Below are positions 55,923 to 64,000 of a stretch of DNA of 64,000 nucleotides, one piece after another. Position 1 is the stretch's first letter. Each line of letters starts with the position of its first letter. Made by a program: the position numbers and the translations under genes. The stretch is taken from NCBI GenBank assembly GCA_022701365.1, contig JAKUHH010000284.1, positions 744,001-808,000 of the forward strand. Direction: 5' to 3'. Below the pieces are notes generated by a model. The model worked only from the letters and a program-made list of their open reading frames with translations, ran no database searches and was not told the DNA's origin. The stretch comes from Mycocentrospora acerina (taxonomy: Eukaryota; Ascomycota; Dothideomycetes; Pleosporales).

Positions 55923-56616
55923 AGGTGGTGAATACTCAGCTCGAGTCGTCACAACGCAGTTGGGCAGGCGGATCGCCAATCACAAGAAACCATAACACTC
56001 ATACAGCGTCATCCGCCGAACCTCAATACCCTAATGGCCTCGAATGGAAAAACCTCGAAGTGCCAGCACCCACGGTCGATTCTATACCCGGATATATCAC
56101 TAGCACACAGTCAGAACTGTTCACTTACGTTCACATCACTTGCGCCTTTTTGCACTAAGGCAAAGAAAAGTTCACACTTGAGAAGATTGAGATTTGTTCA
56201 TCGATGGTCTTTCAACGAGGCGCTATACATTACGAACTAGTCGCACATTTACGAAACGAGAGGCCTAATTAATCTCTCATACCAAAGGTTGTTTGAGAGC
56301 TTACGCTAGTGCGAAGAGTTTAGTTCTTCCTGCTCCTGTGCACCAACAAATCTAGGATTGGACCCGATTTCCGTACCTACTCACATTCCTTCCTATATTC
56401 TCATCAAGCAACTTAAGACGAATATGATTCTAGCATAGTACACTTCATGTATCTTTGACAATCGAGAACGTTTGGAAAGCGATAATTGAACAGTTTTGAA
56501 AGTAATGCTCAGCACACCATATTGTACTGTGCAAATTTTGAATTATACGGATAAAACATTTTTAACAACGCATGGCTACCATTCGTATAGTGTACATTCG
56601 CTTCATGGCATCACTC
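55923..56616. other. Intergenic region between convergent genes
   Basis: AT-rich 3' flanks; no recognisable feature. Confidence 0.5.
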
Positions 56617-57684
56617 TTAAACGGTCAGAGTCCACTTGTTGAACCACTCCACCACCACACTCGATGCGTTCCACGCCGTATGCCTCAACCTCAAAGTCTC
56701 AAACGGCTCGCCCTGCGCAGCCGTCGATGGCCATCCATGGCCGAAGCCCTTGATCTGCCTATGAACCACGACATCCGTCTTGCCACCACAGCTCCACCTA
56801 CTCTCAGCTACGTTTCCGCTTTCGAGAGTATTCACCTTTGGCTGCGTTCCCGAGCAGCCATTTCGCTCAACCCAAGCGTTGATCCAAGTCGGCAAGGGCA
56901 ACGAATTCGGGCTCGGGCTGTTATTGCCATCATAAGCAATCACAGAGTCGTTCAAACCATGGAATTCCAGAATTGGTAGCTTGCGGCCAGAGAGTTGGGG
57001 CTTGCAGCCAGCGACGAACAGAGGTTCTGTGAGCGAAGAATCGGGGTACATGGCTGCTGCTACACCGGCGAGAGCGGCAAATCGCTTGTTGAGGACGGGA
57101 TCGCAAGCCAGGAGTCCAGTAAGTCCACCACCGTTGGAAAGACCTGCTGCATAGATTCGAGACTCGTCGATGCAGAGCGTGGATGTCAGCTTGTTGAGAA
57201 TCTCTGTGACAAAAATCCGGTCGTCAATGACAGACGATGGGGGCGCAGCGGGGTCGCTGAGCCATTGTTGCTAGGAGGTTGTTAGGGACTGTTTGCAAAA
57301 AATAACAATACGGAGTGGGATACATACACCAGGGTCCTGCACGTTCAAGCCTTCTGGGTAAACCACAATGGCGTTCGGGTTGAACTCTGGGGTCGACAAG
57401 CCGGTAATAGCTTCCATTGACCGCGCAGGCTGTTGCTGGCCATGGAAGACTAGAATGAGTGGCGCCGCGACATTGTTTCGCGCGGAAAAGGTCGATGGTA
57501 GATGAATGCGGTATTCACGTGTGGTGGTGTTGCGAATGACAGACTTGGACGATAATGTGAAAATCTGAGTAGCGCCGCCAGGCGTCAGATTCGACGGGAG
57601 AGCGCTTGAGCATCCTGAGCTTGCGGCGAGAGCGATGTTTATCAGTGCTGCACTGACACCGAGAATGGAGGTGATTGCTGGCAT
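56617..57684 (-). CDS. Secreted CE1-family esterase (feruloyl/acetyl-xylan esterase or PHB-depolymerase-like)
   Basis: Extracellular alpha/beta hydrolase of the LpqC/CE1 type, expected to remove feruloyl or acetyl groups from plant cell-wall xylan. Two exons, 57328-57684 and 56617-57270, in phase over 57 bases, give 336 residues. Residues 1-21 are a signal peptide; the mature protein starts near SSGCSSALP. The catalytic triad is visible: Ser164 in AAGLSNGG, Asp227 in FHGLNDSV, His297 in GFGHGWP. The oxyanion-hole stretch is LILVFHGQQQPAR. Several Cys (25, 152, 175, 208, 258, 280) probably form disulfides, as in the polyhydroxybutyrate depolymerase-like feruloyl esterases. ATG at 57684 begins the signal peptide. 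The exact substrate cannot be read from sequence. Confidence 0.9.
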
Positions 57685-58719
57685 CTTGACGTTGGTAGCG
57701 CAAGCTTGCAAAGGTTGATGTTAATAGAAGCAGACTTATGACAGAGATACTATGAGCATATATATAGTCTTGGACTTCATTTCGAAAGATATATTGCATT
57801 CGTCCGTGATGTTAAAGCATTGAGTTCTTCTAGACGCAAATAGATGCTTTAGAACGAGAGAAGGACCGACGGAGATGAAATACATCGTCTCAATCGGGCC
57901 GTCACATGTTATTCATCTATGTTGCCGTGTTCAAGCTTCTTCGGAGGCACGCTCCGACCATTGATCTGCTATGATCATTGAAGCGATAGACTGTTTCGCT
58001 GTTCTGGATTGCGGACATTTCGGGCATTCATTCTAGTGTTAGCCTAACGGTTGGCTCTGCGAATTTTCTCACGTCTGTTCGTATTGATCGTATTTACTTC
58101 AATACACAGCTCACAGATAGTGAAAGCACTGTAGTACCCAGCGAAAGTATGAGCTACTTGAGATCTGTTGTTACTATTCACGCCGCACCCGAACAGCCAG
58201 ACATACTCGCGAAAAAGTTTTAGCTCATACATACGAGATTTAAAATTCGAAAAGCTAAAGGTAAATTGTGGTATGTGCTTTAGGTGACCTTAGCAGAACA
58301 GCTCATCAATTTTTTAGAAAATTTCACAAAGTAGCAAAAGCTTGTGTAGCCCCAATAAGCACATTAAGCATATTTCATCAAGCTAAAGTTCTCCCGAGAG
58401 ATCACTGGACGAGTTTATCCCGTGTGCACGGCAACAAAGGAGTAATTCGATGATTAGAAATCATATATTCTTGAAATCTGCTCGGTATTATCCGTTAAAT
58501 AATCACAGTCTAACTCTTTGGATGTCCCGTGGAACAAGATCAGTAAGTGCACATTGAGACATACCCCTCATGCTAAGCGAGGGTGAACTTACCCCGCACA
58601 GCACAAATGATCATATAGAATCTCTCCAATCGATTTTGAGGTTCTCATCACGCCGTTTCGAAGAATTGTGAAAATCAACAATATATTCTATTGCAACCGA
58701 ATTTCTTTCATAAATCACC
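57685..58719. other. AT-rich intergenic region
   Basis: Promoter side of the esterase gene, then spacer before the tRNA. No recognisable gene. Confidence 0.5.
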
Positions 58720-58801
58720 GGCCTGCTGGCCCAATGGCAAGGCGCTTGACTACGATTAAGTCGAAATCAAGAGATTGCAGGTTCGATCCCTGCGTAGGTC
58801 A
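58720..58801 (+). tRNA. tRNA-Arg (anticodon ACG), with 10-base intron
   Basis: A complete cloverleaf can be drawn. Acceptor stem GGCCTGC pairs with GTAGGTC (two G.U pairs) with discriminator A. The D arm is GCC/GGC and the anticodon stem CTTGA/TCAAG. The anticodon loop reads CT-ACG-A, then an intron of 10 bases (58756-58765) after position 37. The variable loop is 5 bases and the T arm GCAGG-TTCGATC-CCTGC. The 82-base gene yields a 72-base mature transcript before CCA addition. Internal A-box (TGGCCCAATGG) and B-box (GGTTCGATCCC) are intact, and a T7 run follows. A34 is expected to become inosine and read CGU, CGC and CGA. Confidence 0.93.
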
Positions 58802-58803
58802 AA

Positions 58804-58810
58804 TTTTTTT
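58804..58810 (+). terminator. RNA polymerase III terminator of tRNA-Arg
   Basis: Run of seven T starting three bases after the tRNA 3' end. Confidence 0.85.
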
Positions 58811-59197
58811 GTAAATTTTGCTTCGTGTTCGACGTTCTGGCAATGGGTTATTAGTAGAACAAGTACTTTAGCAGTCACTCGGATTCTCAACACATTGTAA
58901 ACAATCGCCTTGTGCAATTGGCCAAACAATGGAGACTACAGTCTGCAGAGAAATTTCCCAAGTGTTGTTTTTTTGCTAATTGCACAGTGTGCTGATGAAG
59001 AGAGTGAGAGGTCTGTCTACACCAAGTAACACCAGTCACTCTCTCTTGCAACATGGCGAAGGATTAAAGAAGCAATTGCTCGCACTCCTCCCCATCAGCA
59101 ACAGACGACCCTCGGTCTAGCATCACACTCATTCCTCAACATACGCAAGAGATTTTGCTATCCTACCATCAACGCAACCAGCACCTTCAACATCCCT
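58811..59197. other. Intergenic region between tRNA and CHY gene
   Basis: No recognisable feature. Confidence 0.5.
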
Positions 59198-59551
59198 TCA
59201 ATCATCCTCCTCCTCCTCTCCTCCAACCTCAAAATACAGACCCCAGTGCCCCTTGCACTTTGGATTCCACCCCTCCCCACAACTCTTACACTTGCTCCCC
59301 GCCCCCATGTACTCGCTCACACTGCATACCGTCCCGCACGCTCCGCACAGCACTGCCTTTTCTTCTCTCTGGTCCCTGCGCCATACGGCTGGCACGTGGG
59401 TTTCGCATGTGTTGTGGCAGGAGATGCAGGCGTAGAATTTTTGGCAGCAGGCGTGTTTGATGGCGATGATGTCGAGGGGGGTGTGGTAGTGGGAGCATTG
59501 GGTGAGAGGGGTGAGGGAGAGGCCGTGGACGGGGGGCCGGGTGGAGGACAT
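59198..59551 (-). CDS. HOT13: CHY-type zinc-finger protein (Hot13-like)
   Basis: Small zinc-binding protein; in yeast Hot13 acts in the mitochondrial intermembrane space on Mia40-dependent import. From the ATG at 59551 the product is 117 residues, close to the yeast length. The CHY signature is plain: VHGLSL...TQCSHYHTPLDIIAIKH, CCQKFYACISCHNTCETH, then CGACGTVCSVSEYM, CKSCGEGWNPKCKGHW and an acidic end (EVGGEEEEDD). At least nine Cys and six His fit three zinc sites. The frame stays open upstream to 59719 and would add a Thr/Pro/Asn-rich 56-residue extension built on a TGTGTTGGG-type repeat, which I regard as leader sequence. Hot13 orthology is inferred from size and domain. Confidence 0.85.
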   Translation of the reverse strand: MSSTRPPVHGLSLTPLTQCSHYHTPLDIIAIKHACCQKFYACISCHNTCETHVPAVWRRDQREEKAVLCGACGTVCSVSEYMGAGSKCKSCGEGWNPKCKGHWGLYFEVGGEEEEDD

Positions 59552-60087
59552 TGTGGTTTGTAGTGGGGGTTGTTTGGAGATTGTGTTTGGTGCTGGTCTT
59601 GGTGTTGGGGTTGTGGTGGGTGGTCGGGCGATGTTGGCATGTGGATGTGTGTTGGGTGTGTTGGGTGTGTTGGTGGAGGTGGTGTTGCGAATGGTATGTT
59701 TGGTCTGTTTTGATGGCACGAAAGTGCGGGGGTTGTTATAGATTATACGACTTGATGGTTTACGTGTGAAAGATTTACAGTATGATTTGGTGTATCGGTT
59801 TTCACAAATGTTAACAATACTTTCCTAGTCCATGCAGTAGTAAGGATAAGATGGTAAACAATAGGTTTGAAGGGAGGAGTAGGTGGATGCGCCATGAGGT
59901 GGAATTTCGTCTTGACTGCCAAAGAGTCTTAATGTGTTGATTACTTAGATGGTGATTAAAATGCCATGACTCGGTCTATCGCTAATGCTGGGTATACAGC
60001 AATATTCCCGCCCAAAACTAACACTTGTATAATAACCTCAACTGTCTAGACATTACACGTTCGTTACTCATTATAACGAAACAAACA
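59552..60087. other. Intergenic region upstream of CHY gene
   Basis: Promoter of the CHY-zinc-finger gene and 3' flank of the fluoride exporter gene, both on the minus strand. G/T-rich on the plus strand close to the CHY gene. Confidence 0.45.
59645..59672 (+). repeat. Short GTTGGGTGT tandem repeat
   Basis: Three near-perfect 9-base units in the 5' flank of the CHY gene. Confidence 0.65.
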
Positions 60088-61887
60088 TTAAGTGATGCAA
60101 ATAATAGCCTGCCACCCTACCGTCCATTTCACACTCCCCATGATCAACACAGATAAGCATAACCCTATGGCCACACTCGTTGCTCCATAGAAATATGCGT
60201 GTCGTCGTTTCAGCGAATCCAGCTCAGTAATCCAAGTGGAAACCGTCGTAAACGCGCCACAGAACCCATCCATAACACCCTGCAGCACCTGGCAGCCGAT
60301 GACGCTTCCTCCTACGATGCCCACGCTATGGAGAGGTACGCGCTGCAAGTCATATGCCATCGCTAGGATTGCGGTACCGAGCATGTTAACGGTGAAGGTT
60401 CCAACAGGGAAGCTAGCAACCAGAGGGTTGAGGCGCTGAGATGCGTAGTGCCGGGCCAAACAACCTAGAGGTGTAAGGACGCAGGCAAAGAGTGCTTGGC
60501 TGCGCCATGCATCTAAGGGGGGAAGTATCGCCATAAGAACCGCACCGAGCCATGTGCCCCAGGCTAAAAAAGCGACAAAAGGGTCAAGAATTCGACGTGT
60601 GGTTCGGAAAGGCAGAGTGGGTGTGATTGGGTCGAGGAGATTGGCAAGGTGGGATCCGACTTTGAATGCAGCGTAGCATGTTGCGATGGTGACGATGATG
60701 GTGGCTAGAATGGCCATGAAGGAGTACCCTCCATTTCGTGATACTGTTGTGCTGACTGCCGGGGTAGGCGCATTCGTGGGGTACGGGTGGTTGATTGGAC
60801 TTTTCAGATCATTCGACAGCGCGAGGAAGACGTCGCGAATGAAACTTGAAAAGCTGGTGAAGGAACCACAAAATCCTGTTGCTAGACCAATGTACAGCGG
60901 GATTGTTTTCTTAACCTTCCCGTGCTTGGCTTTTGATTGTTGGGTGGTCTCATTCTTCTCCATGTCAGGAAGCGCATTGGGAGTCTCGAGGTGCGATAGT
61001 GTCGGGGAGAGACGATTCCCCCACTCTTCTCGGAAAATTCTCCCGTCTTCGACCAGAAATCCGATAACAAATGTTCCTGCGACATTGGCCCACAGTTCAG
61101 AGAAGACGACGGGAGCACCGGGGTAGAACGTCAAGGCCTGGAGTCCGAGACGCGCCAGCGTGCCCCAGATGGAAAAGAAGATGAGGTACGAGACGGTGTA
61201 GAATTCTGTCGCAAATCTTGACAGCTTCTGGGCGCTTGGTGATGCTCGAGAGCGCGCATACTCTTCTGCATGGTTGACGTTGCTTGTGCCGGTGCTGATC
61301 ATGTTTGGCAGAGCTGTGATGTCTGAACGAGACTCGGACCCTGGCCGCTGGCTGCGGCGGGAGGAAGGACTTGGCGGCAGCCGCCGCCGTCTTTTTGATG
61401 TTCGCGTCTGTCTTGAGCCTTTCGAGGGCGTGCTGCTTTCGCGAGTGCGCAATCGTTCTAGTGCGTTGGGCGACGAGGATGCGACAGATGAATCTTCAAC
61501 AAAGTCGTAGAGGTTGATCCACGACTCGGGCTCTAGGAGGAATTGTGTATTTCTGCTGGATTTTGACCCATGCTGTGACGTCGCAAGCGGTGCCCGACCC
61601 CGACTCCGACCCTTGCGCTTTGCATTGTCAAGTATCTGCTGGCTTAGCAGTGGAACAGCTGGAGGGCTAGGGCTCGGGGCTAGGCTGGGCAGAGTGTCGC
61701 TATCTGCACGGAGAGAAGACCTGTGCAGGTCAAGATTAGAGTCGTCGCGGGGCTGCAACGCGCTGTCTGACCGGGCCTGGGAGTCGTCGGGTGGAGGAGG
61801 CCGCTTCTCGCGGGCGTCGGCCATGGCCAAATCCAAAGTAGATGGCGTGTGGGGTACATGCCGTAGCCGCGTGTTTTCCATGCTCAT
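60088..61887 (-). CDS. FEX1: Fluoride export protein with two CrcB/FEX domains
   Basis: Plasma-membrane fluoride channel that removes toxic fluoride from the cytosol. Single exon of 599 residues from the ATG at 61887. The first ~220 residues are hydrophilic, Ser/Arg-rich and probably cytosolic. Two tandem CrcB-like domains follow, each with four membrane helices. The first runs from TVSYLIFFSIWGTLARLGLQ, with ELWANVAGTFVIGFLVED and the pore motif GFCGSFTSFSSFIRD. The second has LTPLGCLARHYASQRLN, GTFTVNMLGTAILAM and GFCGAFTTVSTWITELD. A linker helix separates them, as in yeast Fex1. The duplicated Asn/Phe/Ser-Thr pore motifs look intact in both halves. The frame is open for 14 codons upstream (TTG), so an upstream exon cannot be excluded. 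Fluoride-dependent regulation is not visible. Confidence 0.92.
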   Translation of the reverse strand: MSMENTRLRHVPHTPSTLDLAMADAREKRPPPPDDSQARSDSALQPRDDSNLDLHRSSLRADSDTLPSLAPSPSPPAVPLLSQQILDNAKRKGRSRGRAPLATSQHGSKSSRNTQFLLEPESWINLYDFVEDSSVASSSPNALERLRTRESSTPSKGSRQTRTSKRRRRLPPSPSSRRSQRPGSESRSDITALPNMISTGTSNVNHAEEYARSRASPSAQKLSRFATEFYTVSYLIFFSIWGTLARLGLQALTFYPGAPVVFSELWANVAGTFVIGFLVEDGRIFREEWGNRLSPTLSHLETPNALPDMEKNETTQQSKAKHGKVKKTIPLYIGLATGFCGSFTSFSSFIRDVFLALSNDLKSPINHPYPTNAPTPAVSTTVSRNGGYSFMAILATIIVTIATCYAAFKVGSHLANLLDPITPTLPFRTTRRILDPFVAFLAWGTWLGAVLMAILPPLDAWRSQALFACVLTPLGCLARHYASQRLNPLVASFPVGTFTVNMLGTAILAMAYDLQRVPLHSVGIVGGSVIGCQVLQGVMDGFCGAFTTVSTWITELDSLKRRHAYFYGATSVAIGLCLSVLIMGSVKWTVGWQAIICIT

Positions 61888-62321
61888 CTGGGAACCATCT
61901 GAGAAGCGTCCTGGTACAAGTGGCCTCAACCTCGCAACAGGGGCATCTTATATGAGCGATCAGGCGCCAGACTCGTGCGACCAGCGCCCAACGGCCAGGG
62001 AGTCCGCGGTCACCTGCAGAGGACATAAACTTTGCTTCTGCCCACACCTACAAGAACAAAAAAGGCCGTCGAGCGAGGAGCCCTGCCTAATCCTCCGATT
62101 GGCACCAGGATCCCCCGGCTTGGGCTTCCCTCTAGCGTCGCGCGGCCGGATCGGTCACCTCCGCACCACGTTATCGCCCCGACGGGCAGCTGTGGAGCTC
62201 TATCAACAGCACCTGCCTCATTGCACGCCCAGCTCCACCAGGTGAACGTGACCACATCTCGCTGGTGATTAGAATAACTACTTGCCTCGCCGTCTGGCTT
62301 TCTCTACTCACATCCAACACC
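61888..62321. promoter_or_regulatory. Divergent intergenic region FEX1/uracil phosphoribosyltransferase
   Basis: 434 bases between opposite start codons, GC-rich in the middle; both promoters lie here. Confidence 0.45.
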
Positions 62322-63232
62322 ATGTCCAGCTCCACTCTTCCCAAGAACGCACACGTCTCGACGCACCCGTGTGTCCAAGCCAAGCTCTCGCAGCTGCGGT
62401 CCGCGAAGACGGGGTCCAGAGATGCGCAAACACTGGTGCACGAGCTTGCTCTGATGGTTGGGTACGAGGCTCTTGGGGCAGGGTTAAAAGCACAGCAGGG
62501 GGACACGGTATGTTTCGATGATCTTTCATGTATGCTCTCGCAAGCGGGGGCGGGGTTGTGCTAGGTGCATCATCTTGGGCTCAAATGCCCCCCAAGGCCG
62601 CGTTTTGTAGAATTGTAGGGTGTGCAGAAGCAGCCACATCTACGTTCCATTCCCCCTCTTCAAGCCCGACAATTATTCCAACCCAAACCACAGCTACTGA
62701 CTGTGTAACGCAGGATGAGTCCCCACTAGGATACACATACACCACAACCACCACCTCCCCCGCCCCATCCTCCATCTCCCTCGTTCCCATCCTCCGCTCC
62801 GGCCTCTCCATGGTCCCCGCACTCTCCTCGCTCCTCCCCACCCCAGTGCCCGTCCACCACCTGGGTCTCTTCCGCGAGAAGACGACACTTCAGCCCGTAG
62901 AATACTACAACAACCTCCCCTACCACAGCCCAACACCCGCAAACCCCAACGCCAAGGGCCCTGCCGAGCTCGCCATCATCGTTGACCCTATTATCGCTAC
63001 AGGCGCAACAGCTTGTGCGGCTATCGACACACTAAAGGACTGGGGTGTGAAGAGGATCATCGTGTGCAGTATCTTGGCCACCGTAGAGGGGCTGAAGGCT
63101 GCGTGTGGAGAGTGGGAGGAGGGTGTTGAGATCTGGGTTGGTGGATGTGATGAGGAGGTCGACAACAAGGGGATGATCAAGCCAGGGCTGGGAGATATTG
63201 GTGACCGGTTATTCCTTACCCTTGGAAAATAA
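62322..63232 (+). CDS. Uracil phosphoribosyltransferase, bacterial-Upp-like
   Basis: Pyrimidine-salvage enzyme that makes UMP from uracil and PRPP in the cytosol. Two exons, 62322-62507 and 62714-63232, phase 0 over a 206-base intron, give 234 residues. The N-terminus HPCVQAKLSQLRSAKTGSRD resembles bacterial Upp rather than yeast Fur1. SLVPILRSGLSMVPAL is the uracil/pyrophosphate loop, HHLGLFREKTTLQPVEYYNNLP the flexible loop, and IIVDPIIATGATACAAIDTL the PRPP-binding motif (usual ATGGSA replaced by ATGATA). The end KPGLGDIGDRLF is the uracil-binding site. A Thr/Ser-rich insert (TYTTTTTSPAPSS) follows the splice. The intron is the longest here, so a small extra exon cannot be excluded. 5-fluorouracil sensitivity would be expected if active. 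Confidence 0.88.
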
Positions 63233-64000
63233 ATCACCTCAACATGACATTTAGAATTTCAACAAAAAACCCTCTTACATACTGTTAAAAATATACACAT
63301 ATTATCAAACCATGTGTTCAAGGCCTGTTTCAGAGCTTAGGGTCATCGTACTGACAAATTAAACTTTCTCACTACGATTAACGCAAAATCTCCACAGTAT
63401 TAGAGTTTCGTATATTGTACGGGATGATATCCCGGTGAATACGGAAAGATTTAGGAAGACGAGTATTTCGCCGTAGATTAGAAGGCAGTTAAGAGCATCG
63501 TAAGTCATCATATTAATCGTCTTCATTTTTATTAAAAAAAAAAAAAAAGCAAGATGCTCAATTTTTAGCAGAATACCGCAAACCTAATACACCTTCTAGC
63601 TGATGTAGATGTTCCAGATATATCTAAAGTTAATTGTGAGTCGTTGGTCTTGTAGTATGGGGTGGGTGCTTTCCATGTCACGTTGTGATGACGTTGGTAT
63701 TTGCCCGTTTGCTCACTCTAAGCTCATCTCTTTTTGTACTTTTTCTCATCAAAACTTCGTCTCAGTACACACCGACTTGAAATTTCTCAACCGTTCCTCT
63801 AAGCGGCATGCACTGACGACTGACTGATCTCGTGTGTTCATTTTGGATTAGTTCCATTTGGTTAAATTCAGGCTCATCGCTACAATAGAGCTGTGAGGAA
63901 TGTAACTTTAAGGTTTGGCGGTTTGGTGTATGCCTTGTTCAGCCTTGTGCGACCGGAAAGAGAGGCGGTGATGACAAATGTTAGTATTAGTTTTTCCCGC
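63233..64000. other. AT-rich region at window end
   Basis: No gene recognised. Contains a run of 15 A at 63534-63548. Confidence 0.5.

Noticed and set aside
59552..59719. N-terminal 56-residue extension of the CHY zinc-finger protein
   Set aside because: Low-complexity Thr/Pro/Asn sequence made by a short DNA repeat; the internal ATG gives the length expected for Hot13.
61888..61929. Fourteen extra codons before the fluoride exporter start
   Set aside because: Initiated by TTG only; the ATG at 61887 is the first usable start.
62508..62713. Readthrough of the long UPRT intron as coding sequence
   Set aside because: The exon 1 frame does not continue into the exon 2 frame, and joining at GACACG|GTATGT to GCAG|GATGAG restores the family alignment.

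Overview
The window is nuclear DNA of a filamentous ascomycete. The evidence is many short GT-AG introns (mostly 49-130 bases), genes on both strands without operons, fungus-only proteins such as an UPF0643 protein, a DUF4211 protein and a glutathione-degradosome subunit, and an intron-bearing eukaryotic tRNA. Gene content and protein style suggest Pezizomycotina, probably Dothideomycetes/Pleosporales; that placement is inference. I saw no rRNA, CRISPR array, recognisable intact transposon or biosynthetic cluster.

Layout. 0-9.7 kb: eIF2B delta, weak hypothetical ORFs, a small single-pass membrane protein, the divergent pair PEX4/RRP46, and a multi-pass membrane protein. 11-24.7 kb: an ADGF-type adenosine deaminase, the DUG3 glutamine amidotransferase, the divergent pair importin alpha/POT1, an UPF0643 protein, and a ribosomal protein S29 gene of three tiny exons. 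25.4-33 kb: the divergent pair POL12/PDR16-like, a G-rich gene-poor stretch, and a disordered fungal protein. 35-44 kb: ASE1, the DUF4211 protein, and a secreted galactose-oxidase-type copper enzyme. 46.6-53 kb: triosephosphate isomerase, the divergent pair mL43/U1-70K, and a PPPDE-thioredoxin-PUL fusion. 55-63 kb: an EF-hand protein, a secreted CE1 esterase, tRNA-Arg(ACG), a CHY zinc-finger protein (HOT13 type), and a tandem CrcB/FEX fluoride exporter divergent from a bacterial-Upp-like uracil phosphoribosyltransferase.

Together the genes are mostly housekeeping: translation (eIF2B, S29, mL43, tRNA), RNA processing (exosome Rrp46, U1-70K), DNA replication and telomeres (Pol12, Pot1), nuclear import, mitosis (Ase1), glycolysis, peroxisome, and nucleobase and glutathione salvage. 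Two secreted enzymes fit a plant- or litter-associated life style. Five close head-to-head pairs (215-434 bases apart) may share promoters. Exon models were built by hand from splice sites. For every multi-exon gene the splice phases were checked to keep one open frame, but no transcript data were available.

The most unusual observations are: (1) the importin-alpha stop codon lies inside a perfect 5' splice site that joins in frame to a downstream open frame with coding-like codon use and a hydrophobic tail; (2) an apparently obligatory 4-base micro-exon in the mL43 gene; (3) an in-frame, arginine-rich, presequence-like extension on the PPPDE-thioredoxin-PUL gene.
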